This document shows positions 19,173 through 27,906 of a DNA stretch of 64,000 nt, piece by piece (the stretch's first letter is position 1; every line of letters begins with the position of its first letter). The stretch is from NCBI GenBank assembly GCA_029062165.1, contig JAIDQQ010000017.1:1-64000 (forward strand). The letters run 5' to 3'. The DNA is from Ruminococcus sp. Its GTDB lineage: Bacteria; Bacillota; Clostridia; Oscillospirales; Ruminococcaceae. Below the pieces are notes generated by a model, which was not told where the DNA came from, did no database searches, and saw nothing but the letters and a program-made list of their open reading frames with translations. Made by a program: the position numbers and the translations under genes.

Positions 19173-19400
19173 ATGGAAAAAAATTCAGTTAAACCAGTAA
19201 AGAAAACCAAAGTCGCAAAAAGTAAGAAGAATACCTGTCCGGAAAACTTCAATAAGGGAATGTTTATCGGCTTTCTGCTTGGATTTTCAGCAGGTGCGGT
19301 AATAGTCGCCGTATACGACTACTTCGACGAAAAACACAATAAAATCAGCAGAATCAAAAGAGGTTCGGACGCTGATTACTATTATAATACTACAGATTAA
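19173..19400 (+). CDS. Small single-pass membrane protein
   Basis: 75 residues. A Lys-rich N-terminus precedes one membrane helix (about 30-48, FIGFLLGFSAGAVIVAVY) and a charged C-terminus. GGGAG lies upstream of the ATG. It sits 18 nt after mrnC and 15 nt before yebC. No family is recognised. Confidence 0.7.
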   Translation: MEKNSVKPVKKTKVAKSKKNTCPENFNKGMFIGFLLGFSAGAVIVAVYDYFDEKHNKISRIKRGSDADYYYNTTD

Positions 19401-19415
19401 AGGAGCAGTTAAAAA

Positions 19416-20150
19416 ATGTCAGGTCATTCAAAATGGAACAATATAAAGCGTAAAAAAGAAGCTACAGACGCTGTAAAAGGTAAAATTTTCACTAAAATAG
19501 GACGTGAAATAACCGTCGTTGTAAAAGAGGGTGGTGCTGACCCTAACAACAACAGCAAGCTCCGTGACCTTATCGCAAAGGCAAAGGCTAATAACGTTCC
19601 GAACGATAATATAGAACGTGTCATAAAGAAAGCCGCTGGCGGTGAGGACAAAAACAATTACGAAAACATGGTTTACGAGGGTTACGGACCGAATGGTGTA
19701 GCGGTTATAGTAGAATGCCTTACCGATAACAAAAACCGTACCGCCGGTGATGTACGTCACTATTTTGACAAATTCGGCGGAAATCTCGGTACTACCGGTT
19801 GTGTATCGTTCATGTTTACGAAAAAAGGAATTGTTATACTTGAAAATACCGGTCTCGACGAAGATACAGTCATGGAAGATGTTTTTGAATGTGGTGGCGA
19901 TGATTTCGACATGAATGAGGAAACAGTTGAAATTGAATGTTCACCGGAAAATCTCCATACAGTCCGTGAGGGTCTCACCGAAAAGGGTTATAATATTCTC
20001 TCGGCAGAAATAGAACAGATTCCGGCAAATTATACAACCCTCACCGACGAGGAACACATCAAGAAAATGAACTTACTTCTCGAACATCTCGAAGACAATG
20101 ACGACGTTCAGAACGTCTATCACAACTGGGAAATGCCTTCAGAGGAATAA
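19416..20150 (+). CDS. YebC/PmpR-family regulatory protein
   Basis: 244 residues, standard length. N-terminal MSGHSKWNNIKRKKEATD and the ENMVYEGYGPNGVA and TDNKNRTAGDVRH blocks are characteristic. Family members are DNA- or ribosome-associated factors; recent work links some to relief of ribosome stalling. ATG start after AAAGGAG. Confidence 0.96.
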   Translation: MSGHSKWNNIKRKKEATDAVKGKIFTKIGREITVVVKEGGADPNNNSKLRDLIAKAKANNVPNDNIERVIKKAAGGEDKNNYENMVYEGYGPNGVAVIVECLTDNKNRTAGDVRHYFDKFGGNLGTTGCVSFMFTKKGIVILENTGLDEDTVMEDVFECGGDDFDMNEETVEIECSPENLHTVREGLTEKGYNILSAEIEQIPANYTTLTDEEHIKKMNLLLEHLEDNDDVQNVYHNWEMPSEE

Positions 20151-20156
20151 TTTCAT

Positions 20157-20654
20157 ATGATTTTGATTGAAAAAGTAAATAATTTTTCTGAACTCCGTGA
20201 AATAGCGGTACTGGCGGAAAAAATCTGGCATGAATGCTTTGTCGGTATCATATCCGCCGGACAGATTGACTATATGGTTGAAAAATTCCAGTCATTCAGT
20301 GCTATGAAGAATCAGATTGAAAATCAGGACTATTATTATATGGCAGTCCGGAACGACGGCACTTTATGCGGATATATCGGCGTTAAACCCGAAAATGATG
20401 ACCGTTTTTTCCTAAGTAAACTATATCTTCACGAATCCGCAAGAGGTATGGGAATAGCTTCATTAATGCTTGCGAAAGTCTTTGAGGAAGCACGGAATGC
20501 CGGTAAAAAATCGGTATATCTGACCGTAAACAAGTATAACAGCCATGCGGTTGAGGTATACAGGAAAACCGGTTTTGTAATAACCGATTCCGTCGTGACC
20601 GATATAGGAAACAGTTATGTCATGGACGATTATATAATGGAGTACAAGTTGTAA
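20157..20654 (+). CDS. GNAT-family N-acetyltransferase
   Basis: 165 residues, starting 6 nt after yebC. The acetyl-CoA motif (LYLHESARGMGIASLMLAK, R/Q-x-x-G-x-G/A type) and the later NKYNSHAVEVYRKTGF segment are clear. The substrate is unknown. The hairpin terminator at 20664 follows its stop. Confidence 0.9.
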   Translation: MILIEKVNNFSELREIAVLAEKIWHECFVGIISAGQIDYMVEKFQSFSAMKNQIENQDYYYMAVRNDGTLCGYIGVKPENDDRFFLSKLYLHESARGMGIASLMLAKVFEEARNAGKKSVYLTVNKYNSHAVEVYRKTGFVITDSVVTDIGNSYVMDDYIMEYKL

Positions 20655-20663
20655 TATATTAAG

Positions 20664-20708
20664 TCTCTCTGCAATATAATTATAAAAAGTATTGCAGGGG
20701 GATTTTTT
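20664..20708 (+). terminator. Terminator hairpin covering the mntP ribosome site
   Basis: A 13-bp stem with G-T pairs (20664-20676 with 20690-20702) followed by six T residues. The 3' arm ends in GGGGGA, which is also the only plausible ribosome binding site for mntP (ATG at 20710). It can therefore end the upstream transcript and, if read through, mask mntP initiation. Confidence 0.75.
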
Positions 20709-20709
20709 A

Positions 20710-21258
20710 ATGAATTTTACGGAAATATTTCTGCTTGCCGTGGGACTTGCAACAGATGCCTTTTCTGCGTCGGTGTGTCAGGGAATAAGAATGCGGAAAA
20801 TAAATCATACCGGAGCATTTCTTACGGCGTTGTTTTTCGGAATTTTTCAGGCAGTAATGCCACTTGCCGGATATTTTTTAGGAAGTAATTTTGCGGAAAT
20901 CACAGCACGTTACGACAGGTGGATAGCTTTTATACTTCTTTTAATTATCGGCGGTAAGATGATATGGGAAGCATTTTGTCCGGAAGACAATTCCGACGGT
21001 GAATATAAATTTTCGCTGAAAGATATTTTTATATTGTCGGTTGCGACAAGTATAGACGCTATGGCAGTAGGAGTAGTTTTTTCTGCACACAGAACAGATA
21101 TTCTGTTATCGGTATCGGTGATAGGCATTGTAACTTTTCTGCTTTCGCTGACCGGTGTATTTATAGGAAACCGTTTCGGGAGCAGGTACGGAAAATATGC
21201 TGAAATTACCGGCGGAGCTGTACTTGTTTTCATAGGATTGAAAATGTTTCTGAATTAA
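20710..21258 (+). CDS. mntP: Manganese efflux pump MntP
   Basis: 182 residues, six membrane helices in two repeats. ATDAFSASVCQGIRM near residue 15 and ATSIDAMAVGVVF near 117 carry the conserved Asp residues of the family. It exports Mn2+ from the cytoplasm. The start ATG at 20710 is preferred over an earlier TTG inside the hairpin. In many bacteria mntP is controlled by a yybP-ykoY manganese riboswitch; here only the terminator-like hairpin is seen, with too little space for the full riboswitch. Confidence 0.93.
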   Translation: MNFTEIFLLAVGLATDAFSASVCQGIRMRKINHTGAFLTALFFGIFQAVMPLAGYFLGSNFAEITARYDRWIAFILLLIIGGKMIWEAFCPEDNSDGEYKFSLKDIFILSVATSIDAMAVGVVFSAHRTDILLSVSVIGIVTFLLSLTGVFIGNRFGSRYGKYAEITGGAVLVFIGLKMFLN

Positions 21259-21273
21259 CAGGCGAAACGCAAA

Positions 21274-21306
21274 AAAACTGTCCGGAAAATTCGGACAGCT
21301 TTTTTA
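21274..21306. terminator. Bidirectional intrinsic terminator
   Basis: AACTGTCCG pairs with CGGACAGCT (about 21276-21284 with 21292-21300), flanked by an A run and a T run. It serves mntP and the converging InlB-repeat gene. Confidence 0.8.
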
Positions 21307-21308
21307 TT

Positions 21309-22721
21309 TTATTCTGAATAAAGCGGTAAATCTTTAGCGTCGATTAAGTTTATATTAACTTTCTGTATAACGAGAGCGTCGGAAGATGTTATGCCATCGC
21401 CGTGATTTGATACATCAGCATTTATTTTTCCTGTTTCCGTCAGACTGTATACATCAGGATTTGAGAGGGACTGCATTATCAGAACGGCGTCAGCCAAAGA
21501 AAGTTCACCGTCTTCATTGGCGTCGCCCCATATGATTTCAGGGCATATAGTATCTGTAGTTGTTGTTTGAACCGGTTCAGAAGTGACAGTTGTAGTAGTT
21601 GTCTGTGTGGTTGTAGTTTCAGTTGATTTTGTAGTAGTTGTGGTAGTTTCGGGAGGTGTACCTTCTTCCCATACGGCAGTAAGGGAAATGCCTTTGCCTT
21701 CGAGAGCGCCCATAATCATGTATTCAGCACCTACAGGATAAATTTCTTTTGTATCGTCATCCTGCCAACCGGCGAGATATTTTCCGTCCTGAGTTATGGT
21801 AGCTTCCGGAGTGGTTATAGTTGTATCGGTCAGACCTTTTATCTTTATATTATTCTTTGAACTTTTATCCTGTTTGAATACAATTGTATATTCTTTAGGT
21901 TCCCATACGGCAGTGAAAGTAACGTCATGACTTGGCATAATGTATACAGGCGTACTCGGTGCATAAACCTTGTTGTCGTCGTCGCAAAGCCAGCCGACTA
22001 TTTTAAAACCGCTTCTTGAAAAACGTTTGTCATTCTGTAAGCCGGTATCTATAGTTTCAGGCTGTACGTACTCCATGAACGTAGCACCGACTACACGGTC
22101 AACATCGCCGACGGTATACGTAATTTTGTATCTTTTTTTCCAGTTAGGAGTTAATGTTACATCATGTTCCGGTACTATGAATTTTTCCTGCCCTTTAAAT
22201 TCGTATCCGTCGAAAGTCCAGCCGAACTGTGCAGAATCGTCGCTCATGAAACTCAAAAGCGAAACTTCAAAAATCTGACCGGCAGGCAGTTCTTTTTCCG
22301 GTAAATCAGTTTCAACGACTTCGCCGTTTATTTCAACGTAATAATTTATAGTATATTTTTTTTCGTCGCCCTTGACAGTCCATATCGGTTTTAAAGTAAC
22401 GTCTTTACCGTCACGTGAGTGGAAAACATCTCCGTAAGTGTAGGCGTGAATACCGTCATCAGTCCAGCCGGTGAAGTAATAGCCCTCACGAGTAGGGAAC
22501 GCTTCCGGAATAATTATGGAGCTTTTCGGAGCTACCTGCACAGGCTGTACAAGTTCCTTGTATTCGTCCTTGATTTGTGTATTGTCGGAAGTGTAGTCAA
22601 AAGAGATAGTTATTTCACTGACTTCAACGGTATCTTCCGCCGATACTGTCGGGACAGTTCCGCATAATGCAAGTACGCATACAGAAGTAACTGCTGTAAA
22701 TTTTTTCAATAGATTTTTCAT
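21309..22721 (-). CDS. Secreted InlB-repeat protein with C-terminal dockerin
   Basis: 470 residues. The start at 22721 follows AGGAGGA. A signal peptide (to about residue 29) is followed by about four InlB_B-type repeats, each with a GY/G-F-x-GW core (TREGYYFTGWTDDG, SGFKIVGWLCDDDN, DGKYLAGWQDDDT) and a terminal LTPxW or FTAVW strand. A Thr/Glu linker (about 350-395) leads to a type I dockerin with two calcium loops (GDANEDGELSLAD and ADVSNHGDGITSSD). The dockerin predicts attachment to a cohesin scaffold; the repeats are adhesion-like modules. No enzyme domain is present. It is cotranscribed with the DUF4250 gene upstream. Confidence 0.9.
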   Translation of the reverse strand: MKNLLKKFTAVTSVCVLALCGTVPTVSAEDTVEVSEITISFDYTSDNTQIKDEYKELVQPVQVAPKSSIIIPEAFPTREGYYFTGWTDDGIHAYTYGDVFHSRDGKDVTLKPIWTVKGDEKKYTINYYVEINGEVVETDLPEKELPAGQIFEVSLLSFMSDDSAQFGWTFDGYEFKGQEKFIVPEHDVTLTPNWKKRYKITYTVGDVDRVVGATFMEYVQPETIDTGLQNDKRFSRSGFKIVGWLCDDDNKVYAPSTPVYIMPSHDVTFTAVWEPKEYTIVFKQDKSSKNNIKIKGLTDTTITTPEATITQDGKYLAGWQDDDTKEIYPVGAEYMIMGALEGKGISLTAVWEEGTPPETTTTTTKSTETTTTQTTTTTVTSEPVQTTTTDTICPEIIWGDANEDGELSLADAVLIMQSLSNPDVYSLTETGKINADVSNHGDGITSSDALVIQKVNINLIDAKDLPLYSE

Positions 22722-22734
22722 ATTTTCCTCCTGA

Positions 22735-22911
22735 TTATCTGAATCGGTTTTGTTCCGGACTGTATACATAGCCTATTGCGGAAAGTTTTTTTTCAAGTTC
22801 ATTCCGGTCAATGTCAAGACTTTTGCATAGTTCGTCCAGAGAGTTGTAATTATCTCTCAGCATGGTATTGACGTAGCTGAGCAGGATTGCGGGGTCATTA
22901 GGAATACTCAT
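22735..22911 (-). CDS. DUF4250-family small protein
   Basis: 58 residues, starting MSIPNDPAILLSYVNTMLRD, the recognisable N-terminus of DUF4250, with a helix-turn-helix-like second half (SLDELCKSLDIDRNELEKKL). AGGAGA lies upstream of the ATG at 22911. The InlB-repeat gene starts 13 nt after its stop, and the promoter at 22946-22974 lies just upstream, so the two form an operon. Function is unknown; a small DNA-binding role is possible. Confidence 0.85.
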   Translation of the reverse strand: MSIPNDPAILLSYVNTMLRDNYNSLDELCKSLDIDRNELEKKLSAIGYVYSPEQNRFR

Positions 22912-22945
22912 GTAATAAAATCTCCTGTCATTTTAATCTATAATA

Positions 22946-22974
22946 ATGATACAATAAATGAAATAATTTGTCAA
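22946..22974 (-). promoter_or_regulatory. Sigma-A promoter of the DUF4250-InlB operon
   Basis: Minus strand TTGACA (22969-22974), 17-bp spacer, TATCAT (22946-22951). Confidence 0.75.
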
Positions 22975-23058
22975 CAAAATAAGCGTTATTTGTGCAATAC
23001 GTATAAATATCAACATCATGTTTAGTACGGTTTGTCTATAGAAATTTTTTTAAGAATA

Positions 23059-23067
23059 TGCTATAAT
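23059..23067 (+). promoter_or_regulatory. Extended -10 promoter of hydCBA
   Basis: TGCTATAAT, an extended -10 element, 53 bp before the first hyd gene. The -35 position (TAGAAA) is weak, consistent with reliance on the extended -10. Confidence 0.55.
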
Positions 23068-23119
23068 AAAAAATATCATAACTTACTTTAATGTAGGTCA
23101 TTTAAGGAGGTCAATTCTG

Positions 23120-23614
23120 ATGAATACAGCAAAAAATGCTGTTGCCTTTTCCGGCACACCCGAACAGGAGGCACAGCTTCTTGAATTTATCAAGGAAAAA
23201 AAGGAAGATAAGGGTGCATTGATGCCCATTCTCCAGAAAGCACAGGCTATTTATGGTTATCTGCCGATTGAGGTACAGAAAATCATTTCCGATAATACCG
23301 GAATATCACTCGAAAAAATCTACGGCGTTGTAACTTTCTACGCACAGTTCTCACTTTATCCTAAGGGCGAACATACTATTTCCGTCTGTCTCGGTACGGC
23401 TTGTTACGTAAAGGGTTCAGGTGAGATTTTCGAGAAACTTCAGGAAATGCTTGGTATTTCCGACGGCGAATGCACAGAAGACGGCAAATTTTCACTCGAA
23501 GCGTGTCGTTGTATCGGTGCTTGCGGACTGGCTCCTGTACTGACCGTCGGCGAAGACGTTTATGGTCGCCTTACCGTTGAGGATATTGACCATATCATAG
23601 CTAAATATGCTTAA
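23120..23614 (+). CDS. hydC: Hydrogenase subunit HydC (NuoE-like)
   Basis: 164 residues. A thioredoxin-like [2Fe-2S] protein with the four Cys ligands in CLGTACYVKG and EACRCIGACG. In the trimeric [FeFe]-hydrogenase it passes electrons between HydB and HydA. ATG after AAGGAGG. It lies 14 nt before hydB. Confidence 0.93.
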   Translation: MNTAKNAVAFSGTPEQEAQLLEFIKEKKEDKGALMPILQKAQAIYGYLPIEVQKIISDNTGISLEKIYGVVTFYAQFSLYPKGEHTISVCLGTACYVKGSGEIFEKLQEMLGISDGECTEDGKFSLEACRCIGACGLAPVLTVGEDVYGRLTVEDIDHIIAKYA

Positions 23615-23628
23615 TCGGAGGTTGATTT

Positions 23629-25527
23629 ATGAAAACTCTTAAGGAACTCAGAACTGTCAGGAAAATGATGGAGGGTGAACTTGCACTCAGAACACACGGA
23701 AACGCCCACTCAAAGTACGAAAAACACGTACTTGTATGCGGTGGTACAGGTTGTACTTCTTCCGGCTCACCGAAAGTTATAGAAAAACTCGAACAGGAAT
23801 TTGAAACAAAAGGACTCACAGATAAAATCCAGATTGTAAAGACCGGTTGTTTCGGACTTTGTGAGTTAGGACCTATCATGATTGTATATCCGGAGGGTAC
23901 TTTCTATTCACGTGTAAATATAGACGAAATCCCCCGAATTGTCGACGAACATCTTATAGGCGGAAATCCGGTCAAGGAATTTCTTTACAGCGAAACAGTC
24001 GACGGCGATAATATAAAGGCTCTCGACGAAACACCTTTCTACAGTAAACAGAAGCGTATAGCTTTAAGAAACTGTGGTGTTATCAATCCGGAAGACATCA
24101 ACGAATACATAGGCAGAGACGGTTATAAGGCACTCGGAGAAGTACTCACGGAAATGACACCGGACGAAGTCATTCAGACTATTCTTGACAGTGGACTTCG
24201 TGGACGTGGTGGAGCAGGATTCCCTACCGGTATGAAGTGGAGACTTGCAAGAACTATTGTTCCGGACGCTGATATAAAATACGTATGCTGTAATGCCGAC
24301 GAGGGTGACCCTGGTGCATTCATGGACAGGTCAGTGTTAGAGGGTGACCCCCATGTACTCATTGAGGCTATGACAATTGCCGGATATGCTATAGGAGCAA
24401 GTCAGGGTTATGTATACGTGCGTGCGGAATATCCGATAGCCGTCGAGAGACTTACAATAGCGATAAATCAGGCACGTGAAGCCGGTATGTTAGGTAAAGA
24501 CATTTTCGGAACAGGATTCAATTTTGATATAGATTTAAGACTTGGTGCGGGTGCATTTGTATGCGGTGAGGAAACAGCTCTTATGACATCTATAGAGGGC
24601 AATCGTGGTGAACCTCGTCCACGTCCGCCGTTTCCTGCTGAAAAAGGTCTGTATCAGAAACCGTCAGTGCTGAACAACGTTGAAACTTACGCAAATATAC
24701 CGCAGATTATTCTTAACGGTGCTAAATGGTTTGCGTCAATGGGTACAGAAAAGTCAAAAGGTACGAAAGTTTTCGCACTTGGCGGAAAGATACATAATAC
24801 CGGACTTGTTGAAGTTCCTATGGGAACAACCCTCCGTGAAGTAATCGAGGAAATCGGTGGCGGAATCCCTAACGGAAAGAAGTTTAAGGCTGCACAGACC
24901 GGTGGTCCTTCGGGTGGCTGTATTCCGGCAGAACATTTTGACATTCCGATTGACTTTGATAATCTTATCGGTATCGGTTCAATGATGGGTTCAGGCGGAC
25001 TTATCGTAATGGACGAAGATAACTGTATGGTAGATATAGCTAAATTTTTCCTCGAATTTACCGTTGACGAATCATGCGGAAAGTGTTCGCCGTGTCGAAT
25101 CGGTACTAAGAGAATGTACGAAATACTGGATAAAATAACAAAGGGTAAGGGTACTATGGAAGACCTCGACAAACTTGAGGAACTCTGTTATCATATCAAG
25201 TCAAACTCACTGTGCGGACTTGGTCAGACTGCTCCTAACCCTGTACTGTCGACGCTCCGTTACTTCCGTGACGAGTACATAGCACACGTTGTAGAGAAGA
25301 GATGTCCTGCCGGTGTATGTAAAGACCTGCTCCACTTTGAAGTTATCAAGGATAAGTGTTTTGGTTGCGGACTTTGTGCTAGACACTGTCCGGCAGACGC
25401 TATCACGCAGACGGATTATACTGCACCTGGTAAGAAAAAACCGGCTTATCAGATTGATAAGGAAAAGTGTATCAAGTGCGGTGCTTGTATCGGTACTTGT
25501 AAATTCAAGGCAATCATTAACAAATAA
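23629..25527 (+). CDS. hydB: Hydrogenase subunit HydB (NuoF-like flavoprotein)
   Basis: 632 residues. Domains in order: N-terminal thioredoxin-like [2Fe-2S] domain (about 1-115, CGGTGCTSSG and GCFGLCELG), NADH/FMN-binding core (GLRGRGGAGFPTGMKW, CNADEGDPGAFMDR), SLBB, the [4Fe-4S] motif ESCGKCSPCRIGTKR, and a C-terminal 2x[4Fe-4S] ferredoxin domain (CFGCGLCARHCP, CIKCGACIGTCK). It is the NAD(H)-reacting subunit of the electron-bifurcating type. It lies 15 nt before hydA. Confidence 0.95.
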   Translation: MKTLKELRTVRKMMEGELALRTHGNAHSKYEKHVLVCGGTGCTSSGSPKVIEKLEQEFETKGLTDKIQIVKTGCFGLCELGPIMIVYPEGTFYSRVNIDEIPRIVDEHLIGGNPVKEFLYSETVDGDNIKALDETPFYSKQKRIALRNCGVINPEDINEYIGRDGYKALGEVLTEMTPDEVIQTILDSGLRGRGGAGFPTGMKWRLARTIVPDADIKYVCCNADEGDPGAFMDRSVLEGDPHVLIEAMTIAGYAIGASQGYVYVRAEYPIAVERLTIAINQAREAGMLGKDIFGTGFNFDIDLRLGAGAFVCGEETALMTSIEGNRGEPRPRPPFPAEKGLYQKPSVLNNVETYANIPQIILNGAKWFASMGTEKSKGTKVFALGGKIHNTGLVEVPMGTTLREVIEEIGGGIPNGKKFKAAQTGGPSGGCIPAEHFDIPIDFDNLIGIGSMMGSGGLIVMDEDNCMVDIAKFFLEFTVDESCGKCSPCRIGTKRMYEILDKITKGKGTMEDLDKLEELCYHIKSNSLCGLGQTAPNPVLSTLRYFRDEYIAHVVEKRCPAGVCKDLLHFEVIKDKCFGCGLCARHCPADAITQTDYTAPGKKKPAYQIDKEKCIKCGACIGTCKFKAIINK

Positions 25528-25542
25528 GCGGAGGAAATATCA

Positions 25543-27285
25543 ATGGAAAATATTACAGTTAAAATCAATGGTGCTGAAATTTCCGTACCTAAGGGAACTA
25601 CTGTCCTTGAGGCTGCACATATGGCAGGTATTGAGATTCCGACACTTTGTTATATGAAAGAAATAAATGAAATCGGTGCTTGCCGTATATGCGTTACGGA
25701 AGTAAACGAGGGCAGAGGATTCAGACTTGTTGCAGGTTGTGTATATCCGTGTTCAAACAATATGGAAATCCTGACCAATTCAAAAAAGGTTATGGATTCA
25801 AGAAAGAAAACCCTTGAATTAATGCTTTCTACTCATGACAAGAAATGTCTTTCGTGTGTGAGAAGCGGTAACTGTGAATTACAGAAACTGTGTCGAGATT
25901 ACGGAATTGAGGATACGGAAGTTTATGCCGGTGCAAGAAACGAGTACAAAATTGACGATTCAGCAGTACATATGTACCGTGATAATAATAAATGTATTCT
26001 TTGCCGTAGATGTGTTGCAGTCTGTTCAAACGTACAGGGCATAGGCGTAATCGGTGCGAATGAAAGAGGATTCAAGACATATATCGGCTCTGCATTTGAT
26101 ATGGGATTAGGCGAAACAAGTTGCGTATCGTGCGGACAGTGTATAGCAGTATGTCCTGTAGGAGCGATTTCCGAAAAGGATTACACAAAACAGGTACTCG
26201 CAGAAATAGCTGACCCTGAAAAAATGGTAATCGTACAGACAGCACCGGCGGTACGTGCCGGACTTGGTGAGTGTTTCGGCTTACCGATAGGAACTAATGT
26301 AGAGGGTAAAATGGTTTCGGCACTCCGTAAACTCGGTTTTGACAAGGTATTTGATACCAACTTCTCCGCTGATTTGACTATCATGGAAGAATCGCATGAA
26401 TTTCTTGACCGTGTCCAGAATGGTGGCGTACTTCCTATGATTACATCATGTTCACCAGGCTGGGTAAAATATTGCGAACACTATTTCCCTGAAATGACCG
26501 AAAATCTTTCTACCTGTAAGTCACCGCAACAGATGTTCGGAGCGGTAGCAAAAACTTATTACGCTGAAAAACTCGGCATTGACCCGAAAAACATGGTAGT
26601 TGTTTCCATAATGCCGTGTACAGCGAAGAAATTCGAGACAGGCAGAGACAATCAGAATGCAAGCGGTTATCCTGATGTAGACTATGCCCTTACTACACGA
26701 GAACTCGGCAGAATGATTGAAAGTGCCGGAATAAATTTCCACGCACTCGCTGATGATACTTTCGACGAACCACTTGGAATATATACTGGAGCAGGTGTTA
26801 TATTCGGAGCTACCGGCGGAGTTATGGAAGCTGCTTTAAGAACTGCTGTACACGAACTGACAGGCGAAAATCCGGTTGATTTCCCTGAACTTCGTGGCAC
26901 TGACGGTATCAAGGAAGCAACTTATACTGTCGGCGATAGGGAAATAAAAGTAGCAGTTGCAAGCGGTCTGTTGAATGCAAAAACAGTTCTCGAAAAGGTA
27001 AGAAATGGTGAAGCGGATTACCAGTTTATCGAGATAATGGGCTGTCCGGGAGGTTGCGTAAACGGTGGTGGACAGCCACAGCAACCGGCAAGCGTAAGAA
27101 ACTTTACAGACATACGTGCTGAACGTGCAAAAGTACTGTACAATATCGACGCTGACAAACCTGTGAGACAGTCACATGAAAATCCGGCAATAAAGGCTGT
27201 ATATGAAGAATATTTCGGCGAACCTGGTAGCCATAAGGCACATGAAATACTTCATACTAAGTACGTAAAAAGAACTATAAACTGA
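25543..27285 (+). CDS. hydA: [FeFe]-hydrogenase catalytic subunit HydA
   Basis: 580 residues. N-terminal [2Fe-2S] domain (CYMKEINEIGACRIC), His-Cys [4Fe-4S] segment (CLSCVRSGNCELQKLC), two [4Fe-4S] motifs (CILCRRCVAVC, CVSCGQCIAVCP), then the H-cluster signatures TSCSPGW (about 300), MPCTAKKFE (about 356) and the CPGGC segment (about 500). It makes or oxidises H2 in the cytoplasm. With HydB and HydC it should form the trimeric enzyme that oxidises NADH and reduced ferredoxin together to release H2. The maturases hydEFG are not in the window. Confidence 0.96.
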   Translation: MENITVKINGAEISVPKGTTVLEAAHMAGIEIPTLCYMKEINEIGACRICVTEVNEGRGFRLVAGCVYPCSNNMEILTNSKKVMDSRKKTLELMLSTHDKKCLSCVRSGNCELQKLCRDYGIEDTEVYAGARNEYKIDDSAVHMYRDNNKCILCRRCVAVCSNVQGIGVIGANERGFKTYIGSAFDMGLGETSCVSCGQCIAVCPVGAISEKDYTKQVLAEIADPEKMVIVQTAPAVRAGLGECFGLPIGTNVEGKMVSALRKLGFDKVFDTNFSADLTIMEESHEFLDRVQNGGVLPMITSCSPGWVKYCEHYFPEMTENLSTCKSPQQMFGAVAKTYYAEKLGIDPKNMVVVSIMPCTAKKFETGRDNQNASGYPDVDYALTTRELGRMIESAGINFHALADDTFDEPLGIYTGAGVIFGATGGVMEAALRTAVHELTGENPVDFPELRGTDGIKEATYTVGDREIKVAVASGLLNAKTVLEKVRNGEADYQFIEIMGCPGGCVNGGGQPQQPASVRNFTDIRAERAKVLYNIDADKPVRQSHENPAIKAVYEEYFGEPGSHKAHEILHTKYVKRTIN

Positions 27286-27295
27286 TAAATATATA

Positions 27296-27327
27296 AAAGC
27301 GGTCATATCTGATATGACCGTTTTTTT
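27296..27327. terminator. Bidirectional intrinsic terminator
   Basis: CGGTCATAT/ATATGACCG (27300-27308 with 27312-27320), three-base loop, A run before and T run after. It lies between hydA and a converging membrane-protein gene. Confidence 0.88.
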
Positions 27328-27330
27328 ATG

Positions 27331-27846
27331 TTATATTTCGTCCATTTTTCCGGAAGAATTTTTATATCTTTCGATATTCTGCTGATAGGGATTATTATTT
27401 ATATAATTTTTCAGACCGTTTTTCTGTTCCTCGAAATGTTCATTGAAGTAAGGGAAACCCTCCTGATTTTCAAGGAATCTGTATTTTTTATGCGTAAACG
27501 TAAGCAGTACCGACGAAACAAGAGATAATCCAAAATAAATCATGAACGTATCGTTGAAACTGTTCAGAAATGCGGAAATAAATGCAACTGCTACCGGAAT
27601 CCATGTAAATTTGAGTTCTTTTTTGTAGATACTTACGAGACCGGCACAGAATATAGCAAGGACAAGAAGTGAGCCTCTTATCAAGTAGGATATATCGGTT
27701 ACAATAATTCCTTTAATGAAGGCGTATATGAGAACCCCACAGGCATAAGGAATACACAACAAGGCGTATACCCAGAAAAGCAAAGTATAAATTTTTTCGC
27801 ATTTTTTCAGCGATAAAGCATTTTCAGAAAATTTTTCCCTGTTCAT
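27331..27846 (-). CDS. Membrane protein of unknown function
   Basis: 171 residues with about four membrane helices between residues 20 and 120 (LLFWVYALLCIPYACGVLIY, then LLVLAIFCAGLVSIY and two more), and a polar C-terminal tail of 50 residues rich in Asn, Tyr and Glu. ATG preceded by GGAGG. No family is recognised. It lies after the phosphodiesterase gene on the same strand. Confidence 0.7.
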   Translation of the reverse strand: MNREKFSENALSLKKCEKIYTLLFWVYALLCIPYACGVLIYAFIKGIIVTDISYLIRGSLLVLAIFCAGLVSIYKKELKFTWIPVAVAFISAFLNSFNDTFMIYFGLSLVSSVLLTFTHKKYRFLENQEGFPYFNEHFEEQKNGLKNYINNNPYQQNIERYKNSSGKMDEI

Positions 27847-27906
27847 TTGATAACCTCCAGTATAATTTGAAAAAAATGTTCACTTTTTGGGTGTATCGTG
27901 AATATA

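Noticed and set aside
20650-20710. yybP-ykoY manganese riboswitch before mntP
   Set aside because: Only about 55 bases lie between the genes, enough for the hairpin but not for the riboswitch.
22960-22985. TTGTCAACAA as a Rex operator before hydCBA
   Set aside because: Too short for the 18-bp Rex palindrome, and it coincides with the -35 box of the divergent promoter.
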